Shown here piece after piece: positions 24,295 to 33,223 of a stretch of 64,000 nucleotides of DNA. The notes beneath the pieces are model-generated. The model did no database searches. It was not told where the DNA came from and saw only the letters and a list, made by a program, of their open reading frames with translations. A program made the translations under genes and the position numbers. Every line of letters starts with the position of its first letter. Within the stretch, counting starts at the first letter, position 1. Source of the stretch: Phil1 sp040767925 (lineage in GTDB: Bacteria; Bacillota; Clostridia; Christensenellales; CAG-138); NCBI GenBank assembly GCA_040767925.1, contig JAXGNN010000002.1, positions 496,001-560,000 on the forward strand, read 5' to 3'.

Positions 24295-24885
24295 ATGCCG
24301 AAAAAGATCTCCAAGGCAAAGCTCAAAAAGCTCGTCAAGGCGGCGGAAGCCTATCACGAGAAGGAGCCCGCCTATCGCCGCGATTCGAACTGGCAGTTTT
24401 ATCTTTACCTCGTAGGGGTCGTCGTCGCGGCCCTCGCGATGCGCCTTTTCCTTTTCGAGCCCGTGCGCGTGGACGGCAACTCCATGCACGACACGCTCGT
24501 CAACAATGAATACATGTTCGTCGAAAAGGTATCCTTCTGGTTCGAGGAACCCCGGCGCGGCGAGATCATCACCGTGTTTTACCCGGGCTACACGGTCTCC
24601 TGCGTCAAGCGCGTCGTCGCCGTCGAAGGCGACACGGTCGAGATCGCGGGCGGCCAGGTCTACGTGAACGGACAGGCCGTCGACGAGTCCGCCTACTGGA
24701 GCGGCCTCATGATGGGCGACATGGACCTCGTCACGGTGCCGGAAGACTGCGTGTTCGTCATGGGGGACAACCGCAACGACTCCAAGGACAGCCGCAACGC
24801 CTCCGTGGGCTTCATCCCCTATTACCGCATCGTGGGCAAGTGCCGCGCGGTCATCTGGCCGCTCAGTGAAAGGCGGAAGGTCTAA
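24295..24885 (+). CDS. lepB: Signal peptidase I
   Basis: A 196-residue type I signal peptidase of the short Bacillota (SipS) type. One membrane helix (about 38-55) precedes the catalytic domain. The nucleophile is Ser63 in GNSMHD and the general base is Lys105 in CVKRVVAVEGD; GDNRNDSKDSR (box E) is present. It cleaves secretory signal peptides outside the membrane. The charged N-terminus (KKISKAKLKKLVKAAEAYHEKEP) is longer than usual. AAGGAAC precedes the start, and the gene is followed immediately by a paralogue. Confidence 0.94.
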   Translation: MPKKISKAKLKKLVKAAEAYHEKEPAYRRDSNWQFYLYLVGVVVAALAMRLFLFEPVRVDGNSMHDTLVNNEYMFVEKVSFWFEEPRRGEIITVFYPGYTVSCVKRVVAVEGDTVEIAGGQVYVNGQAVDESAYWSGLMMGDMDLVTVPEDCVFVMGDNRNDSKDSRNASVGFIPYYRIVGKCRAVIWPLSERRKV

Positions 24886-25434
24886 ATGGAACTCGCGCCC
24901 CGCACGCGGCGAAACAGGCAGGAATACGGCCGCCTCAGGACATACGGGTGGCTGTGGGCGGCCTCTGTCGCGGCGGCGGCGGTTTTGTTCATCTTCACGG
25001 CGCTGTTCACCGCCATCCGGGTATCGGACGCGGGGATGGCGCCTTTTATCGAAAAAAACGACATCCTTCTCTTCGGCAGGCTCTCGCGCCACCTCAGCGC
25101 GCCCGAACGCGGCGACGTGATCGCCTTTCGCGCACAAAAAAACGGCCCGACGTACATCGGCCGCGTGGTGGGTCTCCCCGGGGAGAGGGTAGCGATCGCG
25201 GGCGGGAAGGTCTATATCGGCGGCCTCCTGCTCGACGAGAGCGCGTACGTCTCCGGCGCGCCGGAAGAATTTGCCGAAACAACGGTCCCCGCGGGCTGCT
25301 TTTTCATATTGCCCGACGCGCGCGAATACGCGGAACTCGCAAACGCCGCGTCGCTTTTCGTCCCCGGCAATAACATCCTCGGCACGGCGCGCGTGCGCGT
25401 GTCCCCCCTCGGGCGGATCGCCCTATTCGAATAA
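24886..25434 (+). CDS. Catalytically degenerate signal peptidase I paralogue
   Basis: A 182-residue protein with the same plan as its neighbour (basic N-terminus, membrane helix about 22-43, then the S26 fold), but the active site is lost. The Ser position in box B reads VSDAGMAPF (Gly50), the Lys position in box D reads YIGRVVGLPGE (Gly92), and the GDNR box E is replaced by LPDAREYAELAN. The fold-supporting PERGDVIAF and GERVAIAGGKVYIGG are kept. The ATG follows the lepB stop directly, so co-translation is likely. It may be a chaperone or regulator of the active enzyme, or a signal-peptide-binding protein. Confidence 0.8.
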   Translation: MELAPRTRRNRQEYGRLRTYGWLWAASVAAAAVLFIFTALFTAIRVSDAGMAPFIEKNDILLFGRLSRHLSAPERGDVIAFRAQKNGPTYIGRVVGLPGERVAIAGGKVYIGGLLLDESAYVSGAPEEFAETTVPAGCFFILPDAREYAELANAASLFVPGNNILGTARVRVSPLGRIALFE

Positions 25435-25899
25435 GCCCCGCCCGAATCGATCGAGCGCGTAATAGAGCGGGATGCCGATACCGTAGCAAGAGACCGCCTG
25501 CCCGGCGAACACGCCCGCCATGCACATCCAGAGCGGCAGCTCCACCTGATACGCATAGCGCAAAAGAAGCCCCACCACCACGGCGTTGACGACGACGGCG
25601 GGCAGCGGCGCGAGCCATTTGCTAAAGCCCCGCCGCTTCATGCGGTACGTCAGGTACGCCGCCGCGAGCGAGGCGAGGCTGCCGAAAACGACGTCGAGCC
25701 AGATCGCGCCCGTCACGAGGTTCGCGACGGCGCAGCCCACGAAAAGGCCCGGCACCGCCTCGGGGCAGAAATACGGCAATACGCAGAGCGCTTCCGAGAA
25801 GCGGAGCTGCACGCCTGCGCCCAAGGGAAGGGTGACGAGCGTGAGCAGCGCATAAAGCGCCCCGATGAGGGCGCCCCGGGCGATCTGCCGCGCGTTCAC
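25423..25899 (-). CDS. QueT-like ECF transporter substrate-binding membrane protein
   Basis: A 158-residue membrane protein with about five helices and the QueT (DUF988) patterns ALIGALYALLTLV, QLRFSEALCVLPYFCPEAVPGLFVGC and DVVFGSLASLAAAYLTY. The family imports queuosine precursors with a shared ECF energising module. No preQ1 riboswitch was seen upstream; the gene follows DUF1858 after 2 bases and so shares its promoter. Its 3' end overlaps the convergent signal peptidase paralogue by 12 bases. Confidence 0.85.
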   Translation of the reverse strand: MNARQIARGALIGALYALLTLVTLPLGAGVQLRFSEALCVLPYFCPEAVPGLFVGCAVANLVTGAIWLDVVFGSLASLAAAYLTYRMKRRGFSKWLAPLPAVVVNAVVVGLLLRYAYQVELPLWMCMAGVFAGQAVSCYGIGIPLYYALDRFGRGLFE

Positions 25900-25901
25900 G
25901 G

Positions 25902-26105
25902 TTACGCTTTCTTGGACTTCAGGTAGTCGTTGAGCCTGCCGACCAGCTCGTCGGCGTCGATGCCGTGCACCGCGCAGGCCTGCTCGAGGTTTTCGCCGCT
26001 GGCCATCACGCAGCCGAGGCAGTGCATGCCGCTCGCGAGGAGGATATCAGCGAGGCCCTCGTCCGTGCGCAGGATCTGTTCGATGGTCATGTTTTTCTCT
26101 ACCAT
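25902..26105 (-). CDS. DUF1858 domain small protein
   Basis: A 67-residue protein made only of the DUF1858 domain: a helical start (MTIEQILRTDEGLADIL), GMHCLGC, ASGENLEQAC and a closing helix. The CxxC-type cysteines suggest redox or metal chemistry, but the role of the family is unknown. It is first of a two-gene transcript with the QueT-like gene. AAGGAG precedes the start. Confidence 0.88.
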   Translation of the reverse strand: MVEKNMTIEQILRTDEGLADILLASGMHCLGCVMASGENLEQACAVHGIDADELVGRLNDYLKSKKA

Positions 26106-26135
26106 AATGCTTCTCCTTGTCTTCTGTACAGGCTG

Positions 26136-26164
26136 ATTATAGCATAACCCGCCTTAGCGTTCAA
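26136..26164 (-). promoter_or_regulatory. Promoter of DUF1858-queT
   Basis: Minus-strand TTGAAC (26159-26164), 17-bp spacer, TATAAT (26136-26141). The -35 overlaps the stop codon of the upstream GH13 gene. Confidence 0.85.
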
Positions 26165-28086
26165 CCATTCACCAGAAGCGCGCCGGAAATGGGAGGCAAA
26201 ACGATGTTGATTGCGCCGCCGGCAGCCTCGATTTTTGCGCCCGTGAGCGCGTCGCGCAGCTTTTTTGCGAGGAAGAGTTTTTCCACGTCCGGCCCCTCTG
26301 TGAAATCGGCAGCGGAAACGCTCACCTGCTTCGCGCTCTCGGAGCGGTTGATGAGCGCGAGCGCGCAGGAATCCCCTTTCGCGCGCAGCAGCGCGAACAC
26401 GTCCTCGCCGAGCGCCGCGAAGCCCGAAGCCCCCTCGCGCATGGCGGGGCTCTCCAGGCGCGCCTTTGCGATGAGCGAATAGCGCGAGAGCATGTGCGCG
26501 TCCTCCTTCCCCCACGGGAAAGGCTTTCTGTTAAAAGGGTCCGCCATGCCGGAGGCGCCCGCCTCGTCCCCGTAATAGATCGAGGGCACGCCGGGGTGGG
26601 CGAACTGCACGATGGCGGCGAGTATGTGCCGCGCGCGGGCGCGCGCCGCGGCGTCGGGGCGGATTTCATACTTCGCCTGCTCCTCGCGCGTGAGCGCGTC
26701 CCTGTGCGGCGCGCCGGAGAGCACGGTGAAGATGCGCACCGTGTCGTGGCTCGACAGGAGGTTCATGCACGCCTCGTAGAAGGGCGCGGGGTAGTTCTCG
26801 CGAAGCGAGTTCAGCCGGAGGCAGAGCCCGCGCGCGTCCGTGCGGAAGAGGAGGAAATCAACAAGCGCGTCACGGAAGGGGTAGTTCATGACGCCGTCGA
26901 GCTCCCGCCCGTCGACAAACGCGCGGCGGACGCCGTAATCCTCCTTGTTGGAGGCGTCCTCCCATACTTCGCCCAAAAGCATCCCCTCGGGGTCGCGGGC
27001 TTTGACGCGCGCGCGCAGGAATTCAATGAAATCGTCCGGCAGTTCGTCCGCGACGTCGAGCCGCCAGGAGGCGATGCCCATGGCGGCGTATTTGTCGATC
27101 ACGCGGCCGACGAATTCCCGGTAGCCCGGCGCGTTCTCCCGCACCTCGGGGAGGGTCTTGAAGCCCCACCAGCAGCGGTAGCTCTCCGGCCAGGCGTAGA
27201 ACTCATACCAGTCGAAATAGGACGAATCCTTCGTGCGGTACGCGCCGTCCCCCGCGTAGACGCCGCGCCGGTCGAAGTAGACGCTGTCGTCCCCCGTGTG
27301 GGAGAACGCGCCGTCGAGCATCAGTTCCATGCCCTCGGCCTTCGCGGCCCGCGCGAGGGAGAAGAGCGCGCCGTCCCCGCCGAGCATGGGGTCGACCTTC
27401 AGATAATCCGCCGTGTTGTAGCGGTGGTTCGAGGCGGCCTCGAACACGGGATTGAGATAGATGCACGTGACGCCGAGCTCCCGGAGATACGGCAGCTTCT
27501 CCTCGACGCCCGCGAGGTCTCCGCCGTAAAAATCGCAGGGGTCGTAGTCCCGTTTGCCGGGAAGGGGCAGATAGAGCACCTCCTCGTCCCAGGCGTCGTG
27601 CGCGACGAGCGCGCGGCCCATCGCGAGGTGGTAGCCGTAGCGGGAGACGTCGTCCCGCGCGGAGCGGCGGAAGCGGTCCGGGAAAATCTGATAGACGAGC
27701 CCGCCCTTGAAGCGCGAGGGCGTCGTAAAAGCGCCGTCGTACACCGTAAGCTGCCACGAGGGCGGCGCATAATCATACAGCGCGCCCGCGCCGCCGAGGC
27801 CCGGGTGCCCGGCGCCGTACCACTTCGTGCCGCCCGGCGCGTCGATGATGAAATAATACCACACGAGCCCCGTGCTCTGCGGGACGAACGAAAACGCGAG
27901 CGCGTTCCCCTCCCACCTGCCCTCGACGACGCGCTCCGCGCCGTCGATCCAAAGCCGAAGCTTCGCGCGGACGTTCAGATATTCGTCGAACCGGAGCGCA
28001 AGGACGACCTCCTCCCCGGCGCGCGCCGCGCCGAACGGCCTGCGGTACGATTTAAGATGCGAATCGTGGAAAACTTCCTCAAACAT
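26161..28086 (-). CDS. GH13 alpha-glucan hydrolase (neopullulanase/cyclomaltodextrinase-like)
   Basis: A 641-residue glycoside hydrolase of family 13 with an N-terminal beta-rich domain (about 1-120, as in CBM34 enzymes), the catalytic barrel and a C-terminal beta domain. Conserved regions: DGAFSHTG (region I), SWRLDVADE with the nucleophile Asp (II), LLGEVWEDAS with the acid Glu (III) and LLSSHDTVRI (IV). No signal peptide, so it probably degrades maltodextrins or glycogen inside the cell. The start MFEEVFHDSH is preceded by GGGAG. It is a single gene; a TATAAT lies at 28167-28172 on the same strand. Confidence 0.9.
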   Translation of the reverse strand: MFEEVFHDSHLKSYRRPFGAARAGEEVVLALRFDEYLNVRAKLRLWIDGAERVVEGRWEGNALAFSFVPQSTGLVWYYFIIDAPGGTKWYGAGHPGLGGAGALYDYAPPSWQLTVYDGAFTTPSRFKGGLVYQIFPDRFRRSARDDVSRYGYHLAMGRALVAHDAWDEEVLYLPLPGKRDYDPCDFYGGDLAGVEEKLPYLRELGVTCIYLNPVFEAASNHRYNTADYLKVDPMLGGDGALFSLARAAKAEGMELMLDGAFSHTGDDSVYFDRRGVYAGDGAYRTKDSSYFDWYEFYAWPESYRCWWGFKTLPEVRENAPGYREFVGRVIDKYAAMGIASWRLDVADELPDDFIEFLRARVKARDPEGMLLGEVWEDASNKEDYGVRRAFVDGRELDGVMNYPFRDALVDFLLFRTDARGLCLRLNSLRENYPAPFYEACMNLLSSHDTVRIFTVLSGAPHRDALTREEQAKYEIRPDAAARARARHILAAIVQFAHPGVPSIYYGDEAGASGMADPFNRKPFPWGKEDAHMLSRYSLIAKARLESPAMREGASGFAALGEDVFALLRAKGDSCALALINRSESAKQVSVSAADFTEGPDVEKLFLAKKLRDALTGAKIEAAGGAINIVLPPISGALLVNG

Positions 28087-28202
28087 GGCTTCTCCCATCA
28101 AACGTTACGCTCCTATTTAAGCACGCCGCGCGCCGCCGCGCAAGGGGATCCCCGCTTTGCAAAATTATTATAAAAGCCGGTAAAGTATGCGAAGGATGAG
28201 GA

Positions 28203-28231
28203 TTGACATCGATAATGAAAGAGTATATTAT
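28203..28231 (+). promoter_or_regulatory. Promoter of the amino acid permease gene
   Basis: TTGACA (28203-28208), 17-bp spacer, TATTAT (28226-28231), predicting a leader of about 90 nt. Confidence 0.82.
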
Positions 28232-28326
28232 ATACGATATGTTTTCTATTGTGGACAAGTCCACCCGCGCCGGACGCCAGGCGGGGGAGGGCTTCTAAAT
28301 ATTCTACTATGCAGGAGGTAAGAAAA

Positions 28327-29709
28327 GTGGGTAACGAACTCAAAAAGAAGTATGGCCTGCCTACGGCCATCGCGATGGTGGTCGGCATCGTCATCGGCTC
28401 GGGCGTGTTCTTCAAGGCCGAGGCGATCCTCAACAAGACCGGCGGGGACATGGGCCTCGGCGTGCTCGCCTGGATCATCGGCGGCTTTATCATGATCGCC
28501 TGTTCGTGCGCGTTTGCCGTGATGGCGACCAAGTATGAATACGTCAACGGCATCGTCGACTACGCGGATGTGACCGTCGGCAAGAAATACGGCTATTATG
28601 TCGGCTGGTTTATGGCCACCATCTATACGCCCACGCTCACCGGCGTGCTCGCGTGGGTTTCCGCGCGCTATCTGTGCGTGCTCATCGGCTTCGACATCGT
28701 GGGCCCCGAGTGCCTCTCGATCGCGTTCTTCTTCCTCATGGCGAATTACGCGCTCAACGCCCTCTCGCCCAAGCTCGGCGGCAAGTTCCAGGTATCCACC
28801 ACCGTCATTAAGCTGATCCCGCTGGTACTGATGGCGATCGTCGGCACCATCGTGGGGCTCGTCAGCGGCATGACCGTCGAGAACTTCTCCTCCGCCGCGG
28901 TCGCCGCGGTCGACGGCAACCCCCTCTTCGGCGCGATCGTCGCGACCGCGTTCGCCTACGAGGGCTGGATCATCGCCACCTCCATCAACGCGGAGCTTCG
29001 GGAGGCGAAGAAGAACCTGCCCAAGGCGCTGCTCATCGGCGCCGCGATCGTCATGGCGATCTACGTGCTCTATTACATCGGCATCGCCGGCGCGGTCGAC
29101 AAGGCCGTCATGATGGAAAGCGGCCAGAACGGCGCGAAAACCGCCTTCTCCACGATCTTCTCCAGCATCGGCGGCACGATCCTGTTCGTGTTCATCATCG
29201 TCTCGTGCCTGGGCACGCTCAACGGCCTCATGATGGGCTGCACGCGCGGCTTCTACGCGCTGGCCGCCCGCAACGTCGGCCCCCGGCCGGACGTCTTCCG
29301 CCAGGTGGACGCGCAGACCAACATGCCCACCAACTCGTCCGTCATCGGCGCGTTCCTCGCGGCCTTCTGGCTCCTCTATTTCTACGGCGCCAACCTGACC
29401 GCGTCCTGGTTCGGACCCTTCAGCTTCGATACGAGCGAGCTGCCCATCGTCACCATCTACGCGTCCTACATCCCCATGCTCATCATGTTCATGAAGAAGG
29501 AGAAGGATATGGGCACGCTCAAGCGCTTCGTGGTTCCGCTGCTCGCGCTCGCGGGCTCCGTGTTCATGGTCATCGCCGCCGTTTGGGCGCACGGCCTGAA
29601 CGTCAGCGGGAAGCTCGTTGAAATGCCGATCTTCTACTACCTGATCGTCTTTGTCGTGATCATGGCGCTCGGCGCCTTCTTCGCCAAGCCGAAGAAAACC
29701 GATAGCTGA
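28327..29709 (+). CDS. APC-superfamily amino acid permease
   Basis: A 460-residue permease with about 12 membrane helices and the APC helix-1 signature VVGIVIGSGVFFKAEAIL. The pattern is closest to serine/threonine or cationic exchangers of the SteT/LAT type, but the substrate cannot be read from sequence. The GTG at 28327 is chosen because AGGAGGTAAG lies 7-8 bases upstream; in-frame ATGs further upstream lack a ribosome site. Monocistronic, with a promoter and terminator of its own. In this amino-acid fermenter it may serve substrate uptake. Confidence 0.88.
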   Translation: MGNELKKKYGLPTAIAMVVGIVIGSGVFFKAEAILNKTGGDMGLGVLAWIIGGFIMIACSCAFAVMATKYEYVNGIVDYADVTVGKKYGYYVGWFMATIYTPTLTGVLAWVSARYLCVLIGFDIVGPECLSIAFFFLMANYALNALSPKLGGKFQVSTTVIKLIPLVLMAIVGTIVGLVSGMTVENFSSAAVAAVDGNPLFGAIVATAFAYEGWIIATSINAELREAKKNLPKALLIGAAIVMAIYVLYYIGIAGAVDKAVMMESGQNGAKTAFSTIFSSIGGTILFVFIIVSCLGTLNGLMMGCTRGFYALAARNVGPRPDVFRQVDAQTNMPTNSSVIGAFLAAFWLLYFYGANLTASWFGPFSFDTSELPIVTIYASYIPMLIMFMKKEKDMGTLKRFVVPLLALAGSVFMVIAAVWAHGLNVSGKLVEMPIFYYLIVFVVIMALGAFFAKPKKTDS

Positions 29710-29726
29710 CAATTAGATGAAAAAAG

Positions 29727-29764
29727 CGGCCTCCGCTTGAACGGCGTTCGGCGGAGGCCGTTTT
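29727..29764 (+). terminator. Terminator after the permease gene
   Basis: CGGCCTCCGC pairs perfectly with GCGGAGGCCG around loop TTGAACGGCGTTCG, followed by TTTTGTTTT. The loop matches that of the terminator at 11647. Confidence 0.88.
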
Positions 29765-29834
29765 GTTTTGGTTGGAAGGAGTTTTTCGGTGCACCGGGGA
29801 CAGGCCCCGGGCAGCATTTTCCTCTCGAGTCGGC

Positions 29835-29928
29835 GGGGATAGTTCTGCCCGTTTCCGTTCGCCCATCGCCCCGACGGCGCCATACGAATCCCAGCCCGCG
29901 TTGCCCTCGTGCGCAAAGAACCGTCCCC
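29835..29928 (-). repeat. Dispersed ~94-bp element with inverted ends, copy C
   Basis: Ends are GGGGATAGTTCTGC and AAGAACCGTCCCC. On the minus strand the interior shows CGAGGGCAACGCGG and GGCGCCGTCGGGGCGATG, matching copies A, B and E. Confidence 0.8.
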
Positions 29929-30019
29929 GGAACGCTTATGAAACAGCCCCCGCCGAACGTCGTTCAAGCGGGGGGTCGATTCTAAGAACAATTGTCAATT
30001 ATCAATTGTCAATTATTCT

Positions 30020-30637
30020 TCACTCGCTCCACTGGCCCGGCAGCTTCAGCTTGGGCATATAAGGGAAGTTTTTATCGTAGGCCTCCACCTCGTCCGGGGG
30101 AAGGCGATCGAAGGTTTCGGTCTCATGGAATTTTCCGCGCACGCCCATAAGCCCCTCCGGCAAAAGCTCGATGCCCATGAACGCGGGGAAGTTCCTGCCC
30201 TGCGGCGTCGTGATGCCGTAAACCTCGCACGGGCGGAAGCCGAAGCGCGGGTAATAGCCCGGCTCGCCGTAGATGAGAATCGCCTTGTGGCCCGCCTGCC
30301 GCGCGAGCGCCATGGTATAGGTCAAAAGCTCGCTCCCGACGCCTTTTTTCTGAAACGCGGGGTCGACGCAGAGCGGGCCGAAGGCGAGCACGGGTGTCTC
30401 TTTCTCCTCATCCTCCACGCGCGCCGCGGAATACCAGATGGCGCCCACGATCTTCCCTTCGAGCTCCGCCACGCGCGAGAGCGCGGGGATGTACGCCGGG
30501 TCTTTGCGCAGGAGATGCACGAGGTAATGCTCGTCGCAGCCGGGGCGGTGCAGGTTCCAGAAGGCGCGCTTGGTCATAAGCTCCGCCTCGAAATAATCCT
30601 TCTCGGTTTCTTCACGGATGATGAGATTTTCGAGCAT
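30020..30637 (-). CDS. GNAT N-acetyltransferase (YhbS-like)
   Basis: A 205-residue GNAT protein with the acetyl-CoA loop VDPAFQKKGVGSELL and the YhbS-type segment ILIYGEPGYYPRFGFRPC. The substrate is unknown. The start at 30637 is chosen because GGGAGAGG lies just before it; an in-frame start 69 bases earlier is unsupported. It lies 78 bases downstream of the ABC exporter gene on the same strand and may share its transcript. Confidence 0.85.
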   Translation of the reverse strand: MLENLIIREETEKDYFEAELMTKRAFWNLHRPGCDEHYLVHLLRKDPAYIPALSRVAELEGKIVGAIWYSAARVEDEEKETPVLAFGPLCVDPAFQKKGVGSELLTYTMALARQAGHKAILIYGEPGYYPRFGFRPCEVYGITTPQGRNFPAFMGIELLPEGLMGVRGKFHETETFDRLPPDEVEAYDKNFPYMPKLKLPGQWSE

Positions 30638-30715
30638 AGCCCTCTCCCGCATGGGAACGCCTTTCCCCGGCCGCGTCCGGTCGCGCCGGAGGAGGCGGTC
30701 CTCCATATTATTCCT

Positions 30716-32449
30716 TCATTCGCGGAACTGATACAGATAGAGCCCCGCGTAGATGCTCTTGTTCGCCATCAGCTCCTCGTGCGTGCCGCGCTCGGCGATG
30801 CCGTCGCGCGTGAGCACGATGATCTCGTCCGCGTTCTTGATGGTCGAAAGCCTGTGCGCCACCACGAGGCAGGTGCGCCCGCGCGCCAACTCCGCGAGGG
30901 ACTGCTGGATGAGCATTTCCGTCGCGTTGTCCAACGCGCTCGTCGCCTCGTCGAGGATGAGGATCGACGGGTTTTTTAAAAACACGCGCGCGATGGAGAT
31001 CCTCTGCTTCTGCCCGCCGGAGAGCTTGACGCCGCGCTCGCCCACGTTGGTGTCGTACCCCTCGTCGAGCGTCATGACGTATTCGTGGATGTTGGCCTTC
31101 TTCGCGGCCTCGATGATCTCCTCCTCGCCCGCCTCGAGGTTGCCGTAAGCGATGTTCTCGCGGATGGAGCCGTTGAAGAGGAACACGTCCTGCTGCACGA
31201 TGCCGATGTTGCGCCGGAGCGAATAGCGCGTGAGGTCGCGGATGTCGATGCCGTCGATCGTGATGCGCCCGCTGTCGATTTCATAGAAACGGGGGATGAG
31301 GTTGCAAAGCGTCGTCTTCCCGCCGCCCGAGGGGCCGACGAGCGCCACGGTGTGCCCGCGCTCGATGTGCATCGACAGGTGGGAGATGACCTTGGCGTCC
31401 TGGTCCGCCGCGTCGGAATTGAGGTAGCGGAAGCTCACGTCCTCGAAGTCGATGGTGCCGTTGAGCGATTCGGCGTCGACGGTGCCGGTATCCTCCTCGT
31501 CGCGCACGTCCATGATCTCGTGGAAGCGGCGGAAACCCGTCATGCCCTCCTGAAGCTGCTCGAAGAGGGAGACGAGGCGGTTGACGGGTTTGAGAAAGAG
31601 CGTGATGTACAGGAGGAACGCCGTGAATTCTCCGGTGTTGATCTTCCCGTGGTAGAAGAACAGCCCGCCCGCCACGAGCACCGAGAGGTAGAGGAAATCG
31701 TTGAAGAGCGCCATGCCGGAGCTGAACATGCCCATCGCGCGGTACGCCCTCCCGCGGGCGAGCTTGAAGCGCTCGTTGGCGCGGTCGAACTTGCTGCTCT
31801 CGTGGGGCGCGGCGGTGTAGGAGCGGGAGACGCGGATGCCCGCGATGGCGGTTTCCACGTTCGCGTTGACCTCGGCGACCTCCTCGCGGGTCTTGCGGAA
31901 GGCGGTGTTCATCTCGCTGCGCATCCGCCAGGCGAAGAGCACCATGAAGGGCAGTATTGCAAAGACGATCAGCGAGAGGTAGAGGTTGATGCCCGCGAGC
32001 ATGACGAAGGAGCCTACGAGCATGATGCTCGAGATGAAAAGGTCCTCGGGGCCGTGGTGCGCGAGTTCGCTCACGTCGTTCAAATCGTTGATGATGCGGC
32101 TCATGAGCGTGCCCGTCTTGTTCTCGTCGAAGAAGGAGAAGGGCAGTTTCTGCAGGTGCAGGAACATGTCGTGGCGCATGTCGCCCTGCATGCGGACGCC
32201 CACGATGTGCCCCCAGTACTGGATGATGTAGTTCATCATCGCCTTGAAGAGGTAGATGCCCAAAAGGATCGCCGCCCAGACGAGCATCGCCCGCAGTTCG
32301 CGGTTGGGCACATAGGCGTTGATGATGTCCTTGGCGATCATCGGGTAGAAAAGGTCGCAGACCGCCACGAGGAAGGCGCAGGCCATGTCGATGATGAAAA
32401 GCTTCCGGTGCGGCCTGTAATATGATATGAATTTTCTAACGAGCTTCAT
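30716..32449 (-). CDS. ABC exporter, fused membrane and ATPase domains
   Basis: A 577-residue half-transporter: six membrane helices (about 1-320) and an ATPase domain with Walker A VGPSGGGKTT, signature LSGGQKQR, Walker B ILILDEATSALD and the switch His (VVAHRLS). The family (MsbA/BmrA-like) exports lipids, peptides or drugs as dimers; no partner gene is nearby, so a homodimer is likely. The start at 32449 has GAGGGG before it; a more upstream in-frame start is unsupported. It lies downstream of the CotH/VTC/DUF4956 operon and could be co-transcribed. Confidence 0.9.
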   Translation of the reverse strand: MKLVRKFISYYRPHRKLFIIDMACAFLVAVCDLFYPMIAKDIINAYVPNRELRAMLVWAAILLGIYLFKAMMNYIIQYWGHIVGVRMQGDMRHDMFLHLQKLPFSFFDENKTGTLMSRIINDLNDVSELAHHGPEDLFISSIMLVGSFVMLAGINLYLSLIVFAILPFMVLFAWRMRSEMNTAFRKTREEVAEVNANVETAIAGIRVSRSYTAAPHESSKFDRANERFKLARGRAYRAMGMFSSGMALFNDFLYLSVLVAGGLFFYHGKINTGEFTAFLLYITLFLKPVNRLVSLFEQLQEGMTGFRRFHEIMDVRDEEDTGTVDAESLNGTIDFEDVSFRYLNSDAADQDAKVISHLSMHIERGHTVALVGPSGGGKTTLCNLIPRFYEIDSGRITIDGIDIRDLTRYSLRRNIGIVQQDVFLFNGSIRENIAYGNLEAGEEEIIEAAKKANIHEYVMTLDEGYDTNVGERGVKLSGGQKQRISIARVFLKNPSILILDEATSALDNATEMLIQQSLAELARGRTCLVVAHRLSTIKNADEIIVLTRDGIAERGTHEELMANKSIYAGLYLYQFRE

Positions 32450-32450
32450 G

Positions 32451-32550
32451 TTCCCCTCATCCGTCGTTGCGCGCGCGGGCGCGGCGTGATTGCGAAAGCC
32501 GGCGCGGAGCCGGCCCCGCTTATTCATAAAAACCCAAGGTTTTTATCCCT
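32451..32550 (-). promoter_or_regulatory. Two hairpins between DUF4956 and the ABC exporter
   Basis: On the minus strand ATAAAAACC/GGTTTTTAT (9 bp, loop TTG, 32526-32546) is followed by GCCGGC/GCCGGC with loop TCCGC and a short TTT. Neither is a classical terminator, but they may reduce read-through or separate message stability. Confidence 0.4.
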
Positions 32551-33204
32551 TTATGAAACGATGTCCCCCTGATGCGAGATGAGCGCGGCGTCGTACACGC
32601 CCTCGACGCGCAGGAACTTCTCGACGAAGGCGGTTTCGCTCTCGCGCAGGCGGATCTCCATCGTGAGCTCGATTCCGTCGCGCTGCACGGTCTTGCTCTT
32701 GAGCCTGCCGCCGGGCAGCTGCTTGACCATCTGCTTGACCTGGCCGGAGGCCGCCTCGTCATAGTGGAGGATGAGAAGATACGGCTGCGTCCCCTTGCCC
32801 CGGAATGTGGAAAGAAGGATCATCACCACGCCGATGACGACGGCGGCAATGACCGCGATGTCGAAGAACTTCGTGCCCACCGCGATGCCCTCGCCCACGG
32901 CCCAGAACATGAACACCGTGTCGATGGGGTCCTTCACGGCGGTCCTGAAGCGGATGATGGAGAGCGCGCCCACCATGCCGAGGCTCAGCGCGAGGCTGTT
33001 GTTGATGAGCATGAGCATGAGCGCGGAGACCATCGTGAGCATGATGAGGCTGACGTTGAAGTTCCTCGAGTACATCACGCCGCCGAAGGTTTTCTTATAG
33101 ATGAAAAAGACGAACAGCCCGATGACGAGGGCGATCACGAGCGTCGCGATCACCTGCAGGGGGCTCAGCGTCACCGTGAAAATGTCGCTGAAGCTGAAAT
33201 CCAT
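32551..33204 (-). CDS. DUF4956 membrane protein
   Basis: A 217-residue protein with about four membrane helices (15-35, 50-70, 73-85, 110-135) and a C-terminal soluble alpha/beta domain. The central LALSLGMVGALSIIRFRTAVKDP is the hallmark of DUF4956. The family commonly lies beside VTC-domain and CotH genes, as here, and has no established function. GGAGGAACC precedes the ATG, and VTC ends 19 bases upstream. Confidence 0.88.
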   Translation of the reverse strand: MDFSFSDIFTVTLSPLQVIATLVIALVIGLFVFFIYKKTFGGVMYSRNFNVSLIMLTMVSALMLMLINNSLALSLGMVGALSIIRFRTAVKDPIDTVFMFWAVGEGIAVGTKFFDIAVIAAVVIGVVMILLSTFRGKGTQPYLLILHYDEAASGQVKQMVKQLPGGRLKSKTVQRDGIELTMEIRLRESETAFVEKFLRVEGVYDAALISHQGDIVS

Positions 33205-33223
33205 AAAAAGGTTCCTCCTTCTA

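Larger units (their letters stand above)
29710..30019. other. Intergenic region between convergent genes, repeat-rich
   Basis: This 310-bp gap contains the permease terminator, a 94-bp element (29835-29928), an inverted copy of the terminator-like hairpin (29948-29972, CCGC...GCGG around a CGAACGTCGTTCAA loop) and an AT-rich AATTGTCAATT tandem (29989-30013). No gene was seen. Confidence 0.7.

Noticed and set aside
25900..25910. preQ1 riboswitch before the QueT-like gene
   Set aside because: Only 2 bases separate the gene from DUF1858, and the leader of DUF1858 (26106-26136) is too short and lacks a preQ1 core.
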